42,975 nt of DNA from an uncultured Collinsella sp. (GTDB lineage: Bacteria > Actinomycetota > Coriobacteriia > Coriobacteriales > Coriobacteriaceae): NCBI GenBank assembly GCA_902464035.1, contig CABQHT010000012.1, positions 1 to 42,975 of the forward strand, given 5' to 3'. Each line of letters opens with the position of its first letter. Position 1 is the first letter of the stretch. Positions 31,751 through 39,065 of this stretch are shown here, one piece after another. The notes beneath the pieces were generated by a model that saw nothing but the letters and a program-made list of their open reading frames with translations, did no database searches and was not told the DNA's origin. The translations under genes and the position numbers were made by a program.

Positions 31751-32383
31751 GTGCCCCAAGACCATCCGACCGATAATCCTATCCTCAATGCCACGAAGCG
31801 CGAGCTGGCGGAACGCGCACAAACGGCCGTTCCCCTACGCACGGCAAACGATGCCTACGACAGGCCCGCCCGCATCGTCTCAATCAACACGTCGGCGCAC
31901 AAGGGCACACGCAAGTCGCCCGTCGCGGATGGACACGACACCGTTATAGAACAATTTGGCCTCGCCTCCGACGCACACGCCGGGCATTGGCACCGTCAGG
32001 TTTCCTTTTTGGCCGCAGAGTCCATCCAGACGGCGCAGGCCCGCGGACTCGATGTGCGCAAGGGTGACTTTGGGGAGAACTTCACCACGCAAGGCATCAA
32101 TCTACTTTCGCTCCCCATGGGCACGCAGCTCAAACTTGGCAGCGAGGTGCTTGTCGAAATCAGCCAAATCGGCAAGGTCTGCCACACACGCTGTGCCATC
32201 TACTATCTCGCCGGCGACTGCATCTTTCCCCACGAGGGCGTTTTTGGCGTGGTGTTAAAGGGCGGAGAGGTCCATATCGGCGACGACATCCAGGTGGTCA
32301 AGCTCGGCGACGGCACCTGCTCGTTCACCCCTGCCGAGGCCCTCGAAGAGATTGAGCGGGCTCGTCAGGAGGGCACGCTGTAG
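31751..32383 (+). CDS. MOSC domain protein
   Basis: 210 residues. The MOSC fold (as in the C-terminal domain of molybdenum cofactor sulfurase) spans about 40-190: IVSINTSAHKGTRKSPV, FGLASDAHAGHWHRQVS, KGDFGENFTTQGI and the cysteine segment KVCHTRCAIYYLAGDC. The first 35 residues are poorly conserved and charged. The family binds or handles sulfur on Moco enzymes or detoxifies base analogues; no molybdoenzyme genes are in this window. The start is GTG at 31751 with AAAGG 8 nt upstream. Confidence 0.87.
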   Translation: MPQDHPTDNPILNATKRELAERAQTAVPLRTANDAYDRPARIVSINTSAHKGTRKSPVADGHDTVIEQFGLASDAHAGHWHRQVSFLAAESIQTAQARGLDVRKGDFGENFTTQGINLLSLPMGTQLKLGSEVLVEISQIGKVCHTRCAIYYLAGDCIFPHEGVFGVVLKGGEVHIGDDIQVVKLGDGTCSFTPAEALEEIERARQEGTL

Positions 32384-32508
32384 TTGTAAAACCCCACGTT
32401 GAGATAGCTTTTACAGCCCAAAACACCTCTCAAATAGGGCTCCGTAACGTTAAAGTTGAACTCTATGGTTTCTCAACAATTCATCATAACTGCAGGTCAA
32501 AGCCAAAG

Positions 32509-32554
32509 CCTCAAGTTCAACTTGACCCTTTGGAACCTTTAAGGTTCAAGTTGA
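32509..32554. promoter_or_regulatory. Overlapping SoxR/MerR-like palindromes
   Basis: CCTCAAGTT-C-AACTTGACC (32509-32527) holds a 7-1-7 palindrome. Its right half TCAACTTGA (32517-32525) is also inverted to TCAAGTTGA (32546-32554), and between them lies AACCT-TTA-AGGTT (32534-32546). The first site resembles the E. coli soxS operator recognised by SoxR (CCTCAAGTTAACTTGAGG) with one extra central base. It lies 64-109 bp before the gene at 32618. No MerR-family gene is in this window. Confidence 0.5.
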
Positions 32555-32617
32555 GGTCGAAAGCAGTAGTAGAATACCGTTCGAACCATAACCTACGATT
32601 GATTGCAGAGGGACTGG

Positions 32618-33751
32618 ATGCAGCATTCGAATCATCGCGCCGCAGCGCTCATTGCGTCGAAGCCGGCTCGTATCATCACGAGCGCCGCGCTCGCCGTTGC
32701 GCTGACAGCCACGCCGATGCTCTCCCCCGTTGCGGCGTATGCCGCCTCGCAGGCAACGCAGGACCAGCTTTCCGCAGCCCAGCAGAAGATCGAAGCCGCC
32801 ACGAGCGCCTACAACGACGCCCGCACCAAACTCGATGACCTGCAAAAGCAGATTGACTCCAATGAGGCAAGCATCGAGGAAATCGAGGCTAAGCTTCCCG
32901 AGCAGCAGGCCAAGGCAAGCTCCGCCATGCGCGATCTGTACAAGTATCAGAAGGGCACCAACCCCATCGTGAGCTTCCTGGTCAACGCGCAGAGCCTGGG
33001 TGAGTTCATCACGACCTGCAAATACACCAACCAGATCACGAGCTCGAGCGTCGACGAGATCGAACAGCTCAATAACATGCAAACCGAACTCGAGCAGAAC
33101 AAGGCTGAGCTCCAGCAGGCCAAGTCTCAGCTTGAGGCAGAGCAGAAAAACGCCGAGGATGCGTTGGCTCAGGCCCAGCAGCTCCGCAGCGAGGCACAGG
33201 CAAAAGCCGAGCAGGAAAATGCCGCCGAGCTTGCCAAGCTTGAGGCCGATAAGGCCGCTGCCGCCGAGAAGCTCTCGGGCGAGGGCGTAAGCGGCAGCAA
33301 TTCCAGCAGCCAGGCCACCAACACCAACACCACCATCGACACCACGGTGAACAACGCCAATACCGGTAGCTCCGATTACGATTCGTTCATTAATGAATGG
33401 ACGAGCCGCATCGACAATTATCTCGCCGGCTCCCCCATGGCAGGCCAGGGCTATAACTTTGCCGTCGCCGCTTGGAATACCGGTGTCGACCCCCGTTGGT
33501 CCCCCGCCATCGCCTGCATCGAGAGCACCAAGGGTGCTTATTGCGCCAATTCTTACAACGCCTGGGGCTGGAGTGCCCGTGGCGGCGGTTGGCGCAGCTT
33601 TGGCAGCTGGAGCGAGGGCATCTCCGCTCACGTTGCCTATCTGGGCGCCAACTACGGCTCCACCCTTACCCCGGCAGCGGCCAAAAAGTACTGCCCGCCC
33701 ACGTGGCAGGACTGGTACAACAAAGTCGCCGCTCAGATGAACCGCATCTAG
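32618..33751 (+). CDS. Secreted coiled-coil protein with lysozyme-like C-terminal domain
   Basis: 377 residues. A signal peptide (AARIITSAALAVALTATP-like hydrophobic core, cut near AAYAAS) is followed by a long coiled coil (about 45-210, rich in Gln, Glu and Ala), as in PcsB/CwlO-type cell-wall proteins. A Ser/Thr/Asn-rich linker leads to a C-terminal domain (about 260-377) with WSPAIACIESTKGAYC, NAWGWSARGGGWRSFGSW and the closing WQDWYNKVAAQMN. This resembles glucosaminidase/lysozyme-like folds, with the Glu in CIESTKG as candidate catalytic residue. A role in cell separation is inferred. The ATG at 32618 follows AGAGGGA; an in-frame TTG at 32603 is less likely. Confidence 0.82.
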   Translation: MQHSNHRAAALIASKPARIITSAALAVALTATPMLSPVAAYAASQATQDQLSAAQQKIEAATSAYNDARTKLDDLQKQIDSNEASIEEIEAKLPEQQAKASSAMRDLYKYQKGTNPIVSFLVNAQSLGEFITTCKYTNQITSSSVDEIEQLNNMQTELEQNKAELQQAKSQLEAEQKNAEDALAQAQQLRSEAQAKAEQENAAELAKLEADKAAAAEKLSGEGVSGSNSSSQATNTNTTIDTTVNNANTGSSDYDSFINEWTSRIDNYLAGSPMAGQGYNFAVAAWNTGVDPRWSPAIACIESTKGAYCANSYNAWGWSARGGGWRSFGSWSEGISAHVAYLGANYGSTLTPAAAKKYCPPTWQDWYNKVAAQMNRI

Positions 33752-33761
33752 GTGCAACTGC

Positions 33762-33790
33762 AAAGGGCCCCAATGGGGCCCTTTTCTTTT
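33762..33790 (+). terminator. Terminator between convergent wall-protein and kinase genes
   Basis: Perfect 10-bp arms AAAGGGCCCC (33762-33771)/GGGGCCCTTT (33775-33784), a 3-nt loop and a T-rich tract that runs into the kinase stop codon. Confidence 0.85.
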
Positions 33791-35189
33791 AGGTAGCGGA
33801 GGTATCGACGACGCCGGTCGCATTGGCAACCGCGACTATGACGATCATGCATAGGAGCAGCACACCCAATGCCTTGAGCCAAAGTTTCGCGAGTTTCTTG
33901 CCGCGATAGCTGTCGAGCAGTGCGAATCGCCGACGAAGGCGGCGCTTGTCGAGCACGGCGAAGTGGAAAAGCGCCATAAGGCCATCGACAAAAAAGAAGT
34001 ACTCGATCATCAGAAACCACGTTGGGTAGTTTTGATTGGCGCCCGTTGGATGAAAGACGGCGAAATGACTCCCGGCAAAAAAGACAAGGAGCGAAAGGCA
34101 GACGAGCACGTTCCAAGCGCGCCCCAAAGGCTCTGGGACGCGAGAGAGCAACCTTTGGCGGGCGGAGGCCGGCGATAAGATATTCAGAGGTTGTTGCGTG
34201 GAAGGCAGTGGCGCCGGCGGGGCGGACGAGGCGGCTTGTGCCATCACGTGTGGCATTGTGCTCGGCGCCGAAGACGCGGGGTGGCACAGCTCAAATGCGG
34301 CGTGCACAGCATGCCCCAGCGCCTTCGCACTGGCAAAGCGCTTGGCCGGATCGAGCGCCATCGCCATGCAGATGGCATCGGCCAGCGGAGCGGAGATGTC
34401 GCTCGACTCGCATTGTTCGCGCATGTCGCGTCCCGGCTTAGGATCAGCCCCCGTCAGGCAAAAGAAGAGAAGAGCGCCAAGTGCATACACATCACTGCGC
34501 ACGCTCGTCTGCCCAAACCCATACTGCTCGGGCGGCGCGTAGGGCCGCGTACCAAACTTGACGGTATCGGCATCGGCGCCGTCGCGCCACACGCGCGCAA
34601 TTCCCAAATCGATAATCACCAGCGACGAAAAGCTCATACCGGCATCGGGCGCATACTGCACGCCCGACACGATGATGTTCGACGGCTTAAGGTCGCGATG
34701 GATTACCGGCGAGGCCGGCTCCCCCGCCGTCGCAAAACCAGCATGGAGCTCGCCCACTGCATCGCAGAGAGCAGGAAATAACTCATGCGCATAATCGGGC
34801 GTCGCGCCCTGGCGTCCCACTAAGGCCTCGAGCGTCTCGCCGTCGACATACTCCATCACCACGTCCAGCTCATCGCCCGCGCGGCGACAGTCAACGATTC
34901 GTGGTAGGTGCTCAAAACGGCGCCCGGCACGCTGGGCCGCAAACAGGCGCTCGTAGGCCCCGCCAATCTGGGCCGAAGCGTCAATGCGCTTACGGACAAA
35001 GGGGCCAAGCGACCCACCGCCGGAGCCTTCAAAGTACACGAGCTCGGTCGTCTCGACGTCCGATCGCTTAAGTATACGGTCCACGCGATAGCTGTCCTCG
35101 CGATCGAGCGACGCCAGGTGCTCGGCAAGCGCGGCGGTCAGCTCGTCGTCGGAATATGTTGGGCTCTGAGTATCCATAGCGTCCATCAT
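33789..35189 (-). CDS. Membrane-anchored Ser/Thr protein kinase
   Basis: About 466 residues (start ATG uncertain: 35189, 35186 or 35177; no clear RBS). Kinase domain in the first 300 residues: ATP lysine in VRKRID, HRDLKPSN catalytic loop, IIDLGIARV (DLG in place of DFG), APPEQYG and DVYALGALLFFCLTG. A Ser/Pro/Ala linker follows, then three hydrophobic spans near the C-terminus (VLVCLSLLVFFAGSHFAVF, MIEYFFFVDGLMALFHF, GVLLLCMIVIVAVAN). No extracellular sensor such as PASTA is present; the outside part is tiny. It lies downstream of a small HTH protein and a lipoprotein on the same strand, probably one operon, so the lipoprotein or HTH protein may be partner or substrate. Confidence 0.88.
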   Translation of the reverse strand: MMDAMDTQSPTYSDDELTAALAEHLASLDREDSYRVDRILKRSDVETTELVYFEGSGGGSLGPFVRKRIDASAQIGGAYERLFAAQRAGRRFEHLPRIVDCRRAGDELDVVMEYVDGETLEALVGRQGATPDYAHELFPALCDAVGELHAGFATAGEPASPVIHRDLKPSNIIVSGVQYAPDAGMSFSSLVIIDLGIARVWRDGADADTVKFGTRPYAPPEQYGFGQTSVRSDVYALGALLFFCLTGADPKPGRDMREQCESSDISAPLADAICMAMALDPAKRFASAKALGHAVHAAFELCHPASSAPSTMPHVMAQAASSAPPAPLPSTQQPLNILSPASARQRLLSRVPEPLGRAWNVLVCLSLLVFFAGSHFAVFHPTGANQNYPTWFLMIEYFFFVDGLMALFHFAVLDKRRLRRRFALLDSYRGKKLAKLWLKALGVLLLCMIVIVAVANATGVVDTSAT

Positions 35190-35276
35190 AGCGCAGGGCG
35201 CGGACACCTCATGGCATTCGCGCCCTGTTCGTTTGCATCGTTGCCGCAGCAGCACCGCCGGCTCAACCGTCAGCCG

Positions 35277-35699
35277 CTAACTCACCGTCTCCTCGCCAAA
35301 GCGGTACAGCTCTTCGTTGACCTTTTGCAGGCTGCACCCGCGATCGATGCAAAAAATGATGATTGCATCGCGACGATCCTTGCAGTTGAGAACACTGACC
35401 CCGGCAGCCGTCAGCGCCCGATTGGTCTCCTTCATCGACAGTGCCATCGCAAAGGCAATCTGCAGCACCTTATTGCGACTCGGGTGGCGTGCGCCGGTAA
35501 AGATCTGATAGCCAAAGGTCTCGTTGAGGTCGGCCATGCGAACCACGCGGGAGCGCTCCAAACCTTTCTCTTGCAGCAACTGCTTTAAGTAATCCGAAAG
35601 CGACGGGGCGGCAAAGTCGTGCTCCTTTATGTAGCCATCGATACTCGGCGCATCAAGGAGCTCGTTGAGTAACTCGTCCGTCAGCTTTTTATCGGGCAT
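35277..35699 (-). CDS. Small helical protein, possible HTH
   Basis: 140 residues. A central region (about 33-90: LSDYLKQLLQEKGLERSRV, VRMADLNETFGYQIF and PSRNKVLQIAFAM) looks like a Cro/CI-type helix-turn-helix, though some positions are atypical. The C-terminal part has AIIIFCIDRGCSLQKVNEELY with no recognised domain. AGGTGAAG precedes the ATG. It is placed between a lipoprotein gene (39 bp upstream) and a Ser/Thr kinase gene (87 bp downstream). Similar kinase/HTH pairs are known in related bacteria. I infer, without proof, that it is a kinase-linked regulator. Confidence 0.75.
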   Translation of the reverse strand: MPDKKLTDELLNELLDAPSIDGYIKEHDFAAPSLSDYLKQLLQEKGLERSRVVRMADLNETFGYQIFTGARHPSRNKVLQIAFAMALSMKETNRALTAAGVSVLNCKDRRDAIIIFCIDRGCSLQKVNEELYRFGEETVS

Positions 35700-35738
35700 G
35701 CGGCTTCACCTCCCCATGCGGTCAACAGCGGCAACAAG

Positions 35739-36284
35739 CTAGACGAGCACCCAGCTCGCAGTCGCGGACTTATCAAACACGTTGGCAAAATAGAGAGCCT
35801 TCTTGATGTCACCATCAAAGTAGATATTGCCCGCCACGGAGCCACCAGCGGCAAGGGTGCCAGACTGCAGCTCATCGGAGCCCTCGCTGTAATAGCCCTG
35901 GTTCTGCTGAGCACCGTTGACGTCCTCGCCCTTCCAGTCGTAGACATTGTAGTCCGCGCCCTCATCGCCATTGTTGACGTACGTAACGTGAATACCCGTC
36001 ATGGTCGAACCGTCATAATTTGTGAGACCGGGCTGGACGGAATCGACGACGACGGAAAGGTCAGCGGTCGTGGTCACCGTCGTGCCAACAGCCAGGTCAG
36101 TCGTAGGCTGCTCTTCCTTCTTCGTCTCCTCCTTCTTGTCGCCATCGTCGGCATCCTCGGTAACGGTCGCCTTATCGCTACCGCAACCGGCAAGAAGACC
36201 GGCAGTCCCCAAGGCAACAGTGGCGAATGCGCCAAGTGCAGCGCGACGGCTCAGCAGCACTTCGTTTTCGAGCTTATTCATCAT
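35739..36284 (-). CDS. Lipoprotein with DUF4352-like domain
   Basis: 181 residues. The twin-arginine-like start LLSRRAALGAFATVALGTAG leads to a lipobox LLAGC (Cys at about 34), predicting an exported lipoprotein, possibly by Tat. An acidic Lys/Glu/Thr linker (37-62) is followed by a beta-rich domain (DLAVGTTVTTTADLSVVVDS, then GIHVTYVNNGDEGADYNVYDW) that resembles DUF4352 extracellular immunoglobulin-like domains. The role is unknown. AAGGA precedes tandem ATGs; the site lies in a perfect 14-bp inverted repeat (36287-36340) that could close translation. Upstream of the HTH and kinase genes, probably in one operon. Confidence 0.85.
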   Translation of the reverse strand: MMNKLENEVLLSRRAALGAFATVALGTAGLLAGCGSDKATVTEDADDGDKKEETKKEEQPTTDLAVGTTVTTTADLSVVVDSVQPGLTNYDGSTMTGIHVTYVNNGDEGADYNVYDWKGEDVNGAQQNQGYYSEGSDELQSGTLAAGGSVAGNIYFDGDIKKALYFANVFDKSATASWVLV

Positions 36285-36286
36285 GC

Positions 36287-36340
36287 ATCCTTCCTACGAT
36301 CCGGCTACTGCGCCGGCACACAGCACATCGTAGGAAGGAT
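36287..36340 (-). promoter_or_regulatory. Hairpin sequestering the lipoprotein RBS
   Basis: ATCCTTCCTACGAT (36287-36300) and ATCGTAGGAAGGAT (36327-36340) are perfect 14-bp arms, spaced by 26 bp that contain a CCGGC/GCCGG stem. On the minus-strand transcript the 3' arm carries AGGAAGGAT directly before the ATG, so the stem would bury the ribosome binding site. Possible RNA thermosensor, protein-bound leader or DNA operator. Confidence 0.65.
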
Positions 36341-36445
36341 TGAACTTGAATTCATTAGCTGTGAGCTAAAGTTGCGATAAACGGCCAATGCAGTTATCCG
36401 AACGCCGAGCAAACGCACTTTGCGCGACCGTCTGCTGGCAGCGCA

Positions 36446-36769
36446 TCAACCCACCGTGACGGATTCCCCGGTAAAGGCACTGATCATCAACAGGGCAAAG
36501 AACACCAGGTAGCTGACACTCAGCGGGTACGCAATGATCAGGAAGACGACCCATCCTACATTGGTCTTACCGTCGGCGCGGCGATGCTCGCGAGAACGGC
36601 ACAGCCAGACCGTCACGCCAATGGCCACAATCAGCAGCACGAGCGCCGCCGCGGCCAACCCGGCAAGCGCAAACATCACGCCAATGCTCACAGCAATAAC
36701 CGGAAGCAGTAGCAAGCCGCATCCACACCCACCGGGACTATAAACGGCGGTCTGTCGGCGTCGTTCCAT
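36446..36769 (-). CDS. Small membrane protein of unknown function
   Basis: 107 residues. A basic N-terminus (MERRRQ), then a Gly/Cys stretch (YSPGGCGCG), two long hydrophobic regions (LLLLPVIAVSIGVMFALAG plus AAAALVLLIVAIGVTVWLC), a basic loop (RSREHRRADGKTN) and a third span (VGWVVFLIIAYPLSVSYLVFF), so three to four membrane helices with basic loops. No conserved domain is recognised. GGAG lies 5 nt before the ATG at 36769. It starts 29 bp after the higA stop on the same strand, so co-expression with the toxin-antitoxin module is possible but may be incidental. Confidence 0.72.
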   Translation of the reverse strand: MERRRQTAVYSPGGCGCGLLLLPVIAVSIGVMFALAGLAAAALVLLIVAIGVTVWLCRSREHRRADGKTNVGWVVFLIIAYPLSVSYLVFFALLMISAFTGESVTVG

Positions 36770-36798
36770 CGTCACTCCAACCTCAACATCTTTGAGCG

Positions 36799-37140
36799 CT
36801 ACAACGCAACGGCCTGCTGAACTGGAACGATCTTATCCAGTTCCGGTTCGATGCGCCTTTTCTCGGCCTCAAGGTCAAACGCCATCTGCGCGCGAAGCCA
36901 ATACCCATCCGTCAGGCCAAAGTAGCGGCAAAGACGAAGGTCAGTGTCAGCCGTCACGCGACGCCTTCCCAAGACAATCTGCCCAATACGCTGAGCCGGA
37001 ATCCCGGTCTCCTTCGCAAGGCGATATTGAGAAATGCCCATAGGAACAAGATATTCCTCTTTGAGAAGCTCGCCAGGGGTCACCGGCGACAATAGGCCAG
37101 CTGCAGTTTCATCATTTGTGGTAATCGACGATTTCAACAT
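36799..37140 (-). CDS. higA: HigA-type antitoxin (XRE family)
   Basis: 113 residues. The VapI/HigA signature SPVTPGELLKEEYLVPMGIS, then the helix-turn-helix YRLAKETGIPAQRIGQIVLGRR and TADTDLRLCRYFGLTDGYWL (each a family segment), and an acidic C-terminus (EPELDKIV). It binds HigB and represses the operon. The ATG at 37140 lies within the end of higB, a 29-bp overlap in another frame, so translation is coupled. The toxin gene precedes the antitoxin gene, as is usual for HigBA and unlike most other type II modules. Confidence 0.93.
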   Translation of the reverse strand: MLKSSITTNDETAAGLLSPVTPGELLKEEYLVPMGISQYRLAKETGIPAQRIGQIVLGRRRVTADTDLRLCRYFGLTDGYWLRAQMAFDLEAEKRRIEPELDKIVPVQQAVAL

Positions 37141-37393
37141 TCCAAGCCATCCCCTGTCTCCACTCAAAGCAGACCCGATAGCGCTCGTTAACACGGATGC
37201 TATATTGACCGGCACGATCGCCCTTCAAAGCTTCCAGGCGGTTGCCCGGTGGAACGCGAAGATCATCAAGCGAAGCACAAACCTGCAGTTGGCGAATCTT
37301 CCTCAACGCAACACGCTCAAAGGGCACGAACCTCCTGACCCGCACACCCATAGCAAAGCGTTCGGTATCTTCATCTTTATACGATGCAATCAT
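37112..37393 (-). CDS. higB: HigB-type toxin (RelE superfamily)
   Basis: 93 residues. RelE/HigB-type mRNA interferase fold with the conserved LRVPPGNRLEALKGDRAGQY segment, SIRVNERYRVCFEW and the closing VEIVDYHK, which carries the family His/Lys/Tyr active-site candidates. It cleaves mRNA on ribosomes when free of HigA. Its start codon lies in a perfect palindrome (37379-37398), typical of autoregulation by the HigBA complex. Confidence 0.93.
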   Translation of the reverse strand: MIASYKDEDTERFAMGVRVRRFVPFERVALRKIRQLQVCASLDDLRVPPGNRLEALKGDRAGQYSIRVNERYRVCFEWRQGMAWNVEIVDYHK

Positions 37394-37417
37394 CGTATCG
37401 CCTTACGTTAGTAACGT
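37379..37417 (-). promoter_or_regulatory. HigBA operator candidates
   Basis: ATACGATG (37379-37386)/CATCGTAT (37391-37398), a perfect 8-4-8 palindrome spanning the higB start codon, and ACGTT-AGT-AACGT (37405-37417) 7 bp further upstream. These are likely binding sites of the antitoxin. Confidence 0.55.
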
Positions 37418-37495
37418 CAAACGTTTCTATAGACTTACATCTCTATTATATCGTACGTTTGTTCGTGTTTTCTAGAACAAATAGTCCTTCGCGCC

Positions 37496-38683
37496 TTAGT
37501 CAAGCGAAAGCAATCGTTTGTAGACATCGAGGCCCTTGAGTAGGATTTCCTCGTCGAAGAGCATACTATCGGTATGCAGAGCGCTTGTGGCATAGGCTGG
37601 ACAGCCATCAGCGTCGATCGGGTTTTCTTGTCCCCCTGGCATACCCGTGCCCAGCAAGAAGAACACGCCCGGCAGATGGCGCTGATAGAACGCGAAATCC
37701 TCGGCAATTAGCAGCGGCTCGTCCACAAGTTGCAGCTCGGACAAGGCAGGCGCAATGTGGGCGAACAGCTCGGGGTCGTTATCGACCGGCGGATAGCCCT
37801 CGGCAAAATCGAGATCGTACGTGCAGCCCGTTGCAGCGCATGCTTCATCGAGCACACGGCGTACGCCTTCGCGTGCGCGGTCGAACATATCGTCCGTAAA
37901 CACGCGCAAGCTGCCCGCAACATGGGCCTCCCCCGCCACCGCATTGCAGACGGTGCCGGCCTGCAGCAGGCCGAACTTACCAATGCAGGGTTCGTCGGCA
38001 CCCAACTCGTCCATGAGCTCACGCTCGGAAACTAAGAACTTGGCCGCTGCCAGCGCAGCATCGTGCGATTCCTCGACTGGAACGCCGTAGGTCTTGGCGA
38101 TATGGATACTCGCGCCATGGATATGAATGTGCATCTCGCTCGAACGCGCTAGCAGCGGACCGGGACAGCTCGCCAACGTACCGGCAAGCAAATCGGGCCA
38201 TACATGGAAGCCAAAGATGCGATCTGCCCCATAGCCCTCGAATACGCCGCTCTCGCACACTGTCTTGGCGCCACCGGTCGTTTCCTCGGCCGGCTGAAAC
38301 ACAAAGAGCACGTTGCGCTTAATGGCGCCCGGCCGCTCACGGATCGTACGGTCGACAAAGGTTGCCGCCGCAAGCGCCATGGCCATGTGTCCATCGTGTC
38401 CGCAAGCATGCATCTTGCCGGGATGGGTCGAAGCGAACGCTGCCCCCGTTGCCTCGGCAATGGGCAGCGCATCCATATCGGCGCGAATCGCCGTGGCATG
38501 CACGGCACCAACGCCAGCGTCGAAGAAAGCGCAGACGCAGCTGGGACACGGATGGGTCACCTCGCAGGCGAGCGGAGCGAGCACGCCCTCGATATAGGCT
38601 ATGGTTTGAGGAAGATCGAAATCGAGCTCCGGAATGCGATGCAGGTCGCGCCGATAGCGACGAAGTTCTTGGAGCTCGGTCAT
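37496..38683 (-). CDS. M20 family amidohydrolase, candidate N-acetyl-diaminopimelate deacetylase
   Basis: 395 residues. Two-domain M20D metallohydrolase: zinc-ligand segments MHACGHDGHMAMAL (about 105-118), QPAEETTGGA (Glu-Glu) and a C-terminal HTDSML-type His, plus a lid domain in the middle. Relatives include hippurate hydrolase, IAA-amino acid hydrolase and YkuR, the N-acetyl-LL-DAP deacetylase. It is divergent from lysA-dapA-dapB-dapH, whose DapH is the N-acetyl branch enzyme needing exactly such a deacetylase. That role is an inference from context. Start ATG at 38683 has AAAGGA 6 nt upstream. The palindrome CACAATATTGTG (38718-38729) may be its operator. Confidence 0.85.
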   Translation of the reverse strand: MTELQELRRYRRDLHRIPELDFDLPQTIAYIEGVLAPLACEVTHPCPSCVCAFFDAGVGAVHATAIRADMDALPIAEATGAAFASTHPGKMHACGHDGHMAMALAAATFVDRTIRERPGAIKRNVLFVFQPAEETTGGAKTVCESGVFEGYGADRIFGFHVWPDLLAGTLASCPGPLLARSSEMHIHIHGASIHIAKTYGVPVEESHDAALAAAKFLVSERELMDELGADEPCIGKFGLLQAGTVCNAVAGEAHVAGSLRVFTDDMFDRAREGVRRVLDEACAATGCTYDLDFAEGYPPVDNDPELFAHIAPALSELQLVDEPLLIAEDFAFYQRHLPGVFFLLGTGMPGGQENPIDADGCPAYATSALHTDSMLFDEEILLKGLDVYKRLLSLD

Positions 38684-38717
38684 AAAGGATCCTTTCATGG
38701 GGGGGCATATCCATTCA

Positions 38718-38729
38718 CACAATATTGTG
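38718..38729. promoter_or_regulatory. Palindrome CACAATATTGTG between M20 hydrolase and lysine operon
   Basis: Perfect 12-bp palindrome, 35 bp upstream of the M20 start, followed by a GTGCC/GGCAC repeat and a second ATTGTG. It is possibly a repressor site for the minus-strand promoter. Apart from this, no gene is seen in 38684-38837. Confidence 0.4.
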
Positions 38730-38837
38730 CCGCAAGATTGTGGCACCCTTGTTTCTAGCATATCCCTGCATTTTTTAAACGTTATATACGAATACTCTTG
38801 TTTGGTAAAGTGCAACGTGGTAGGGTCGTTACCACTT

Positions 38838-38994
38838 GATAGAGGCGCGGGCACGAAGAGCCGCGGGCGAGTCGGCAGACTTTGACCCTGCGGGGAGGCG
38901 AAACCCGCCGAACTGGGCATTTCGGGCACGAACAGCCTGGTGGGCCTGCGGGAAACACCCGCAGGACTGTCTGCAGCAATGCGGGAGCGCTATC
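38838..38994 (+). ncRNA. Lysine riboswitch (L box)
   Basis: P1 is formed by GATAG (38838-38842) and CTATC (38990-38994). The 5' core GATAGAGGCGCG and the later GGGAGGCGAAACCCGCCGAAC and TGGGCATTTCGGGC match the B. subtilis lysC L box, as does the 3' end GGGAGCGCTATC. P4-type stem CCTGCGG/CCGCAGG is visible at 38945-38964. It controls the lysA-dapA-dapB-dapH operon by lysine. The expression platform (38995-39065) contains GTCTGGATAGCG (39041-39052), complementary to the 3' P1 strand (38988-38999, one G-U) and touching the GAGG ribosome site. No intrinsic terminator is seen, so control is probably translational. Confidence 0.9.
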
Positions 38995-39065
38995 CGGACA
39001 TTGGGTCCACGTTATGCGGATTCGATGCGCAGATGGCGCCGTCTGGATAGCGAGGTTTACGGGAC

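Noticed and set aside
38684..38929. Upstream extension of the M20 frame on the minus strand
   Set aside because: It overlaps the riboswitch on the other strand and shows no family similarity; AAAGGA and homology place the start at 38683.
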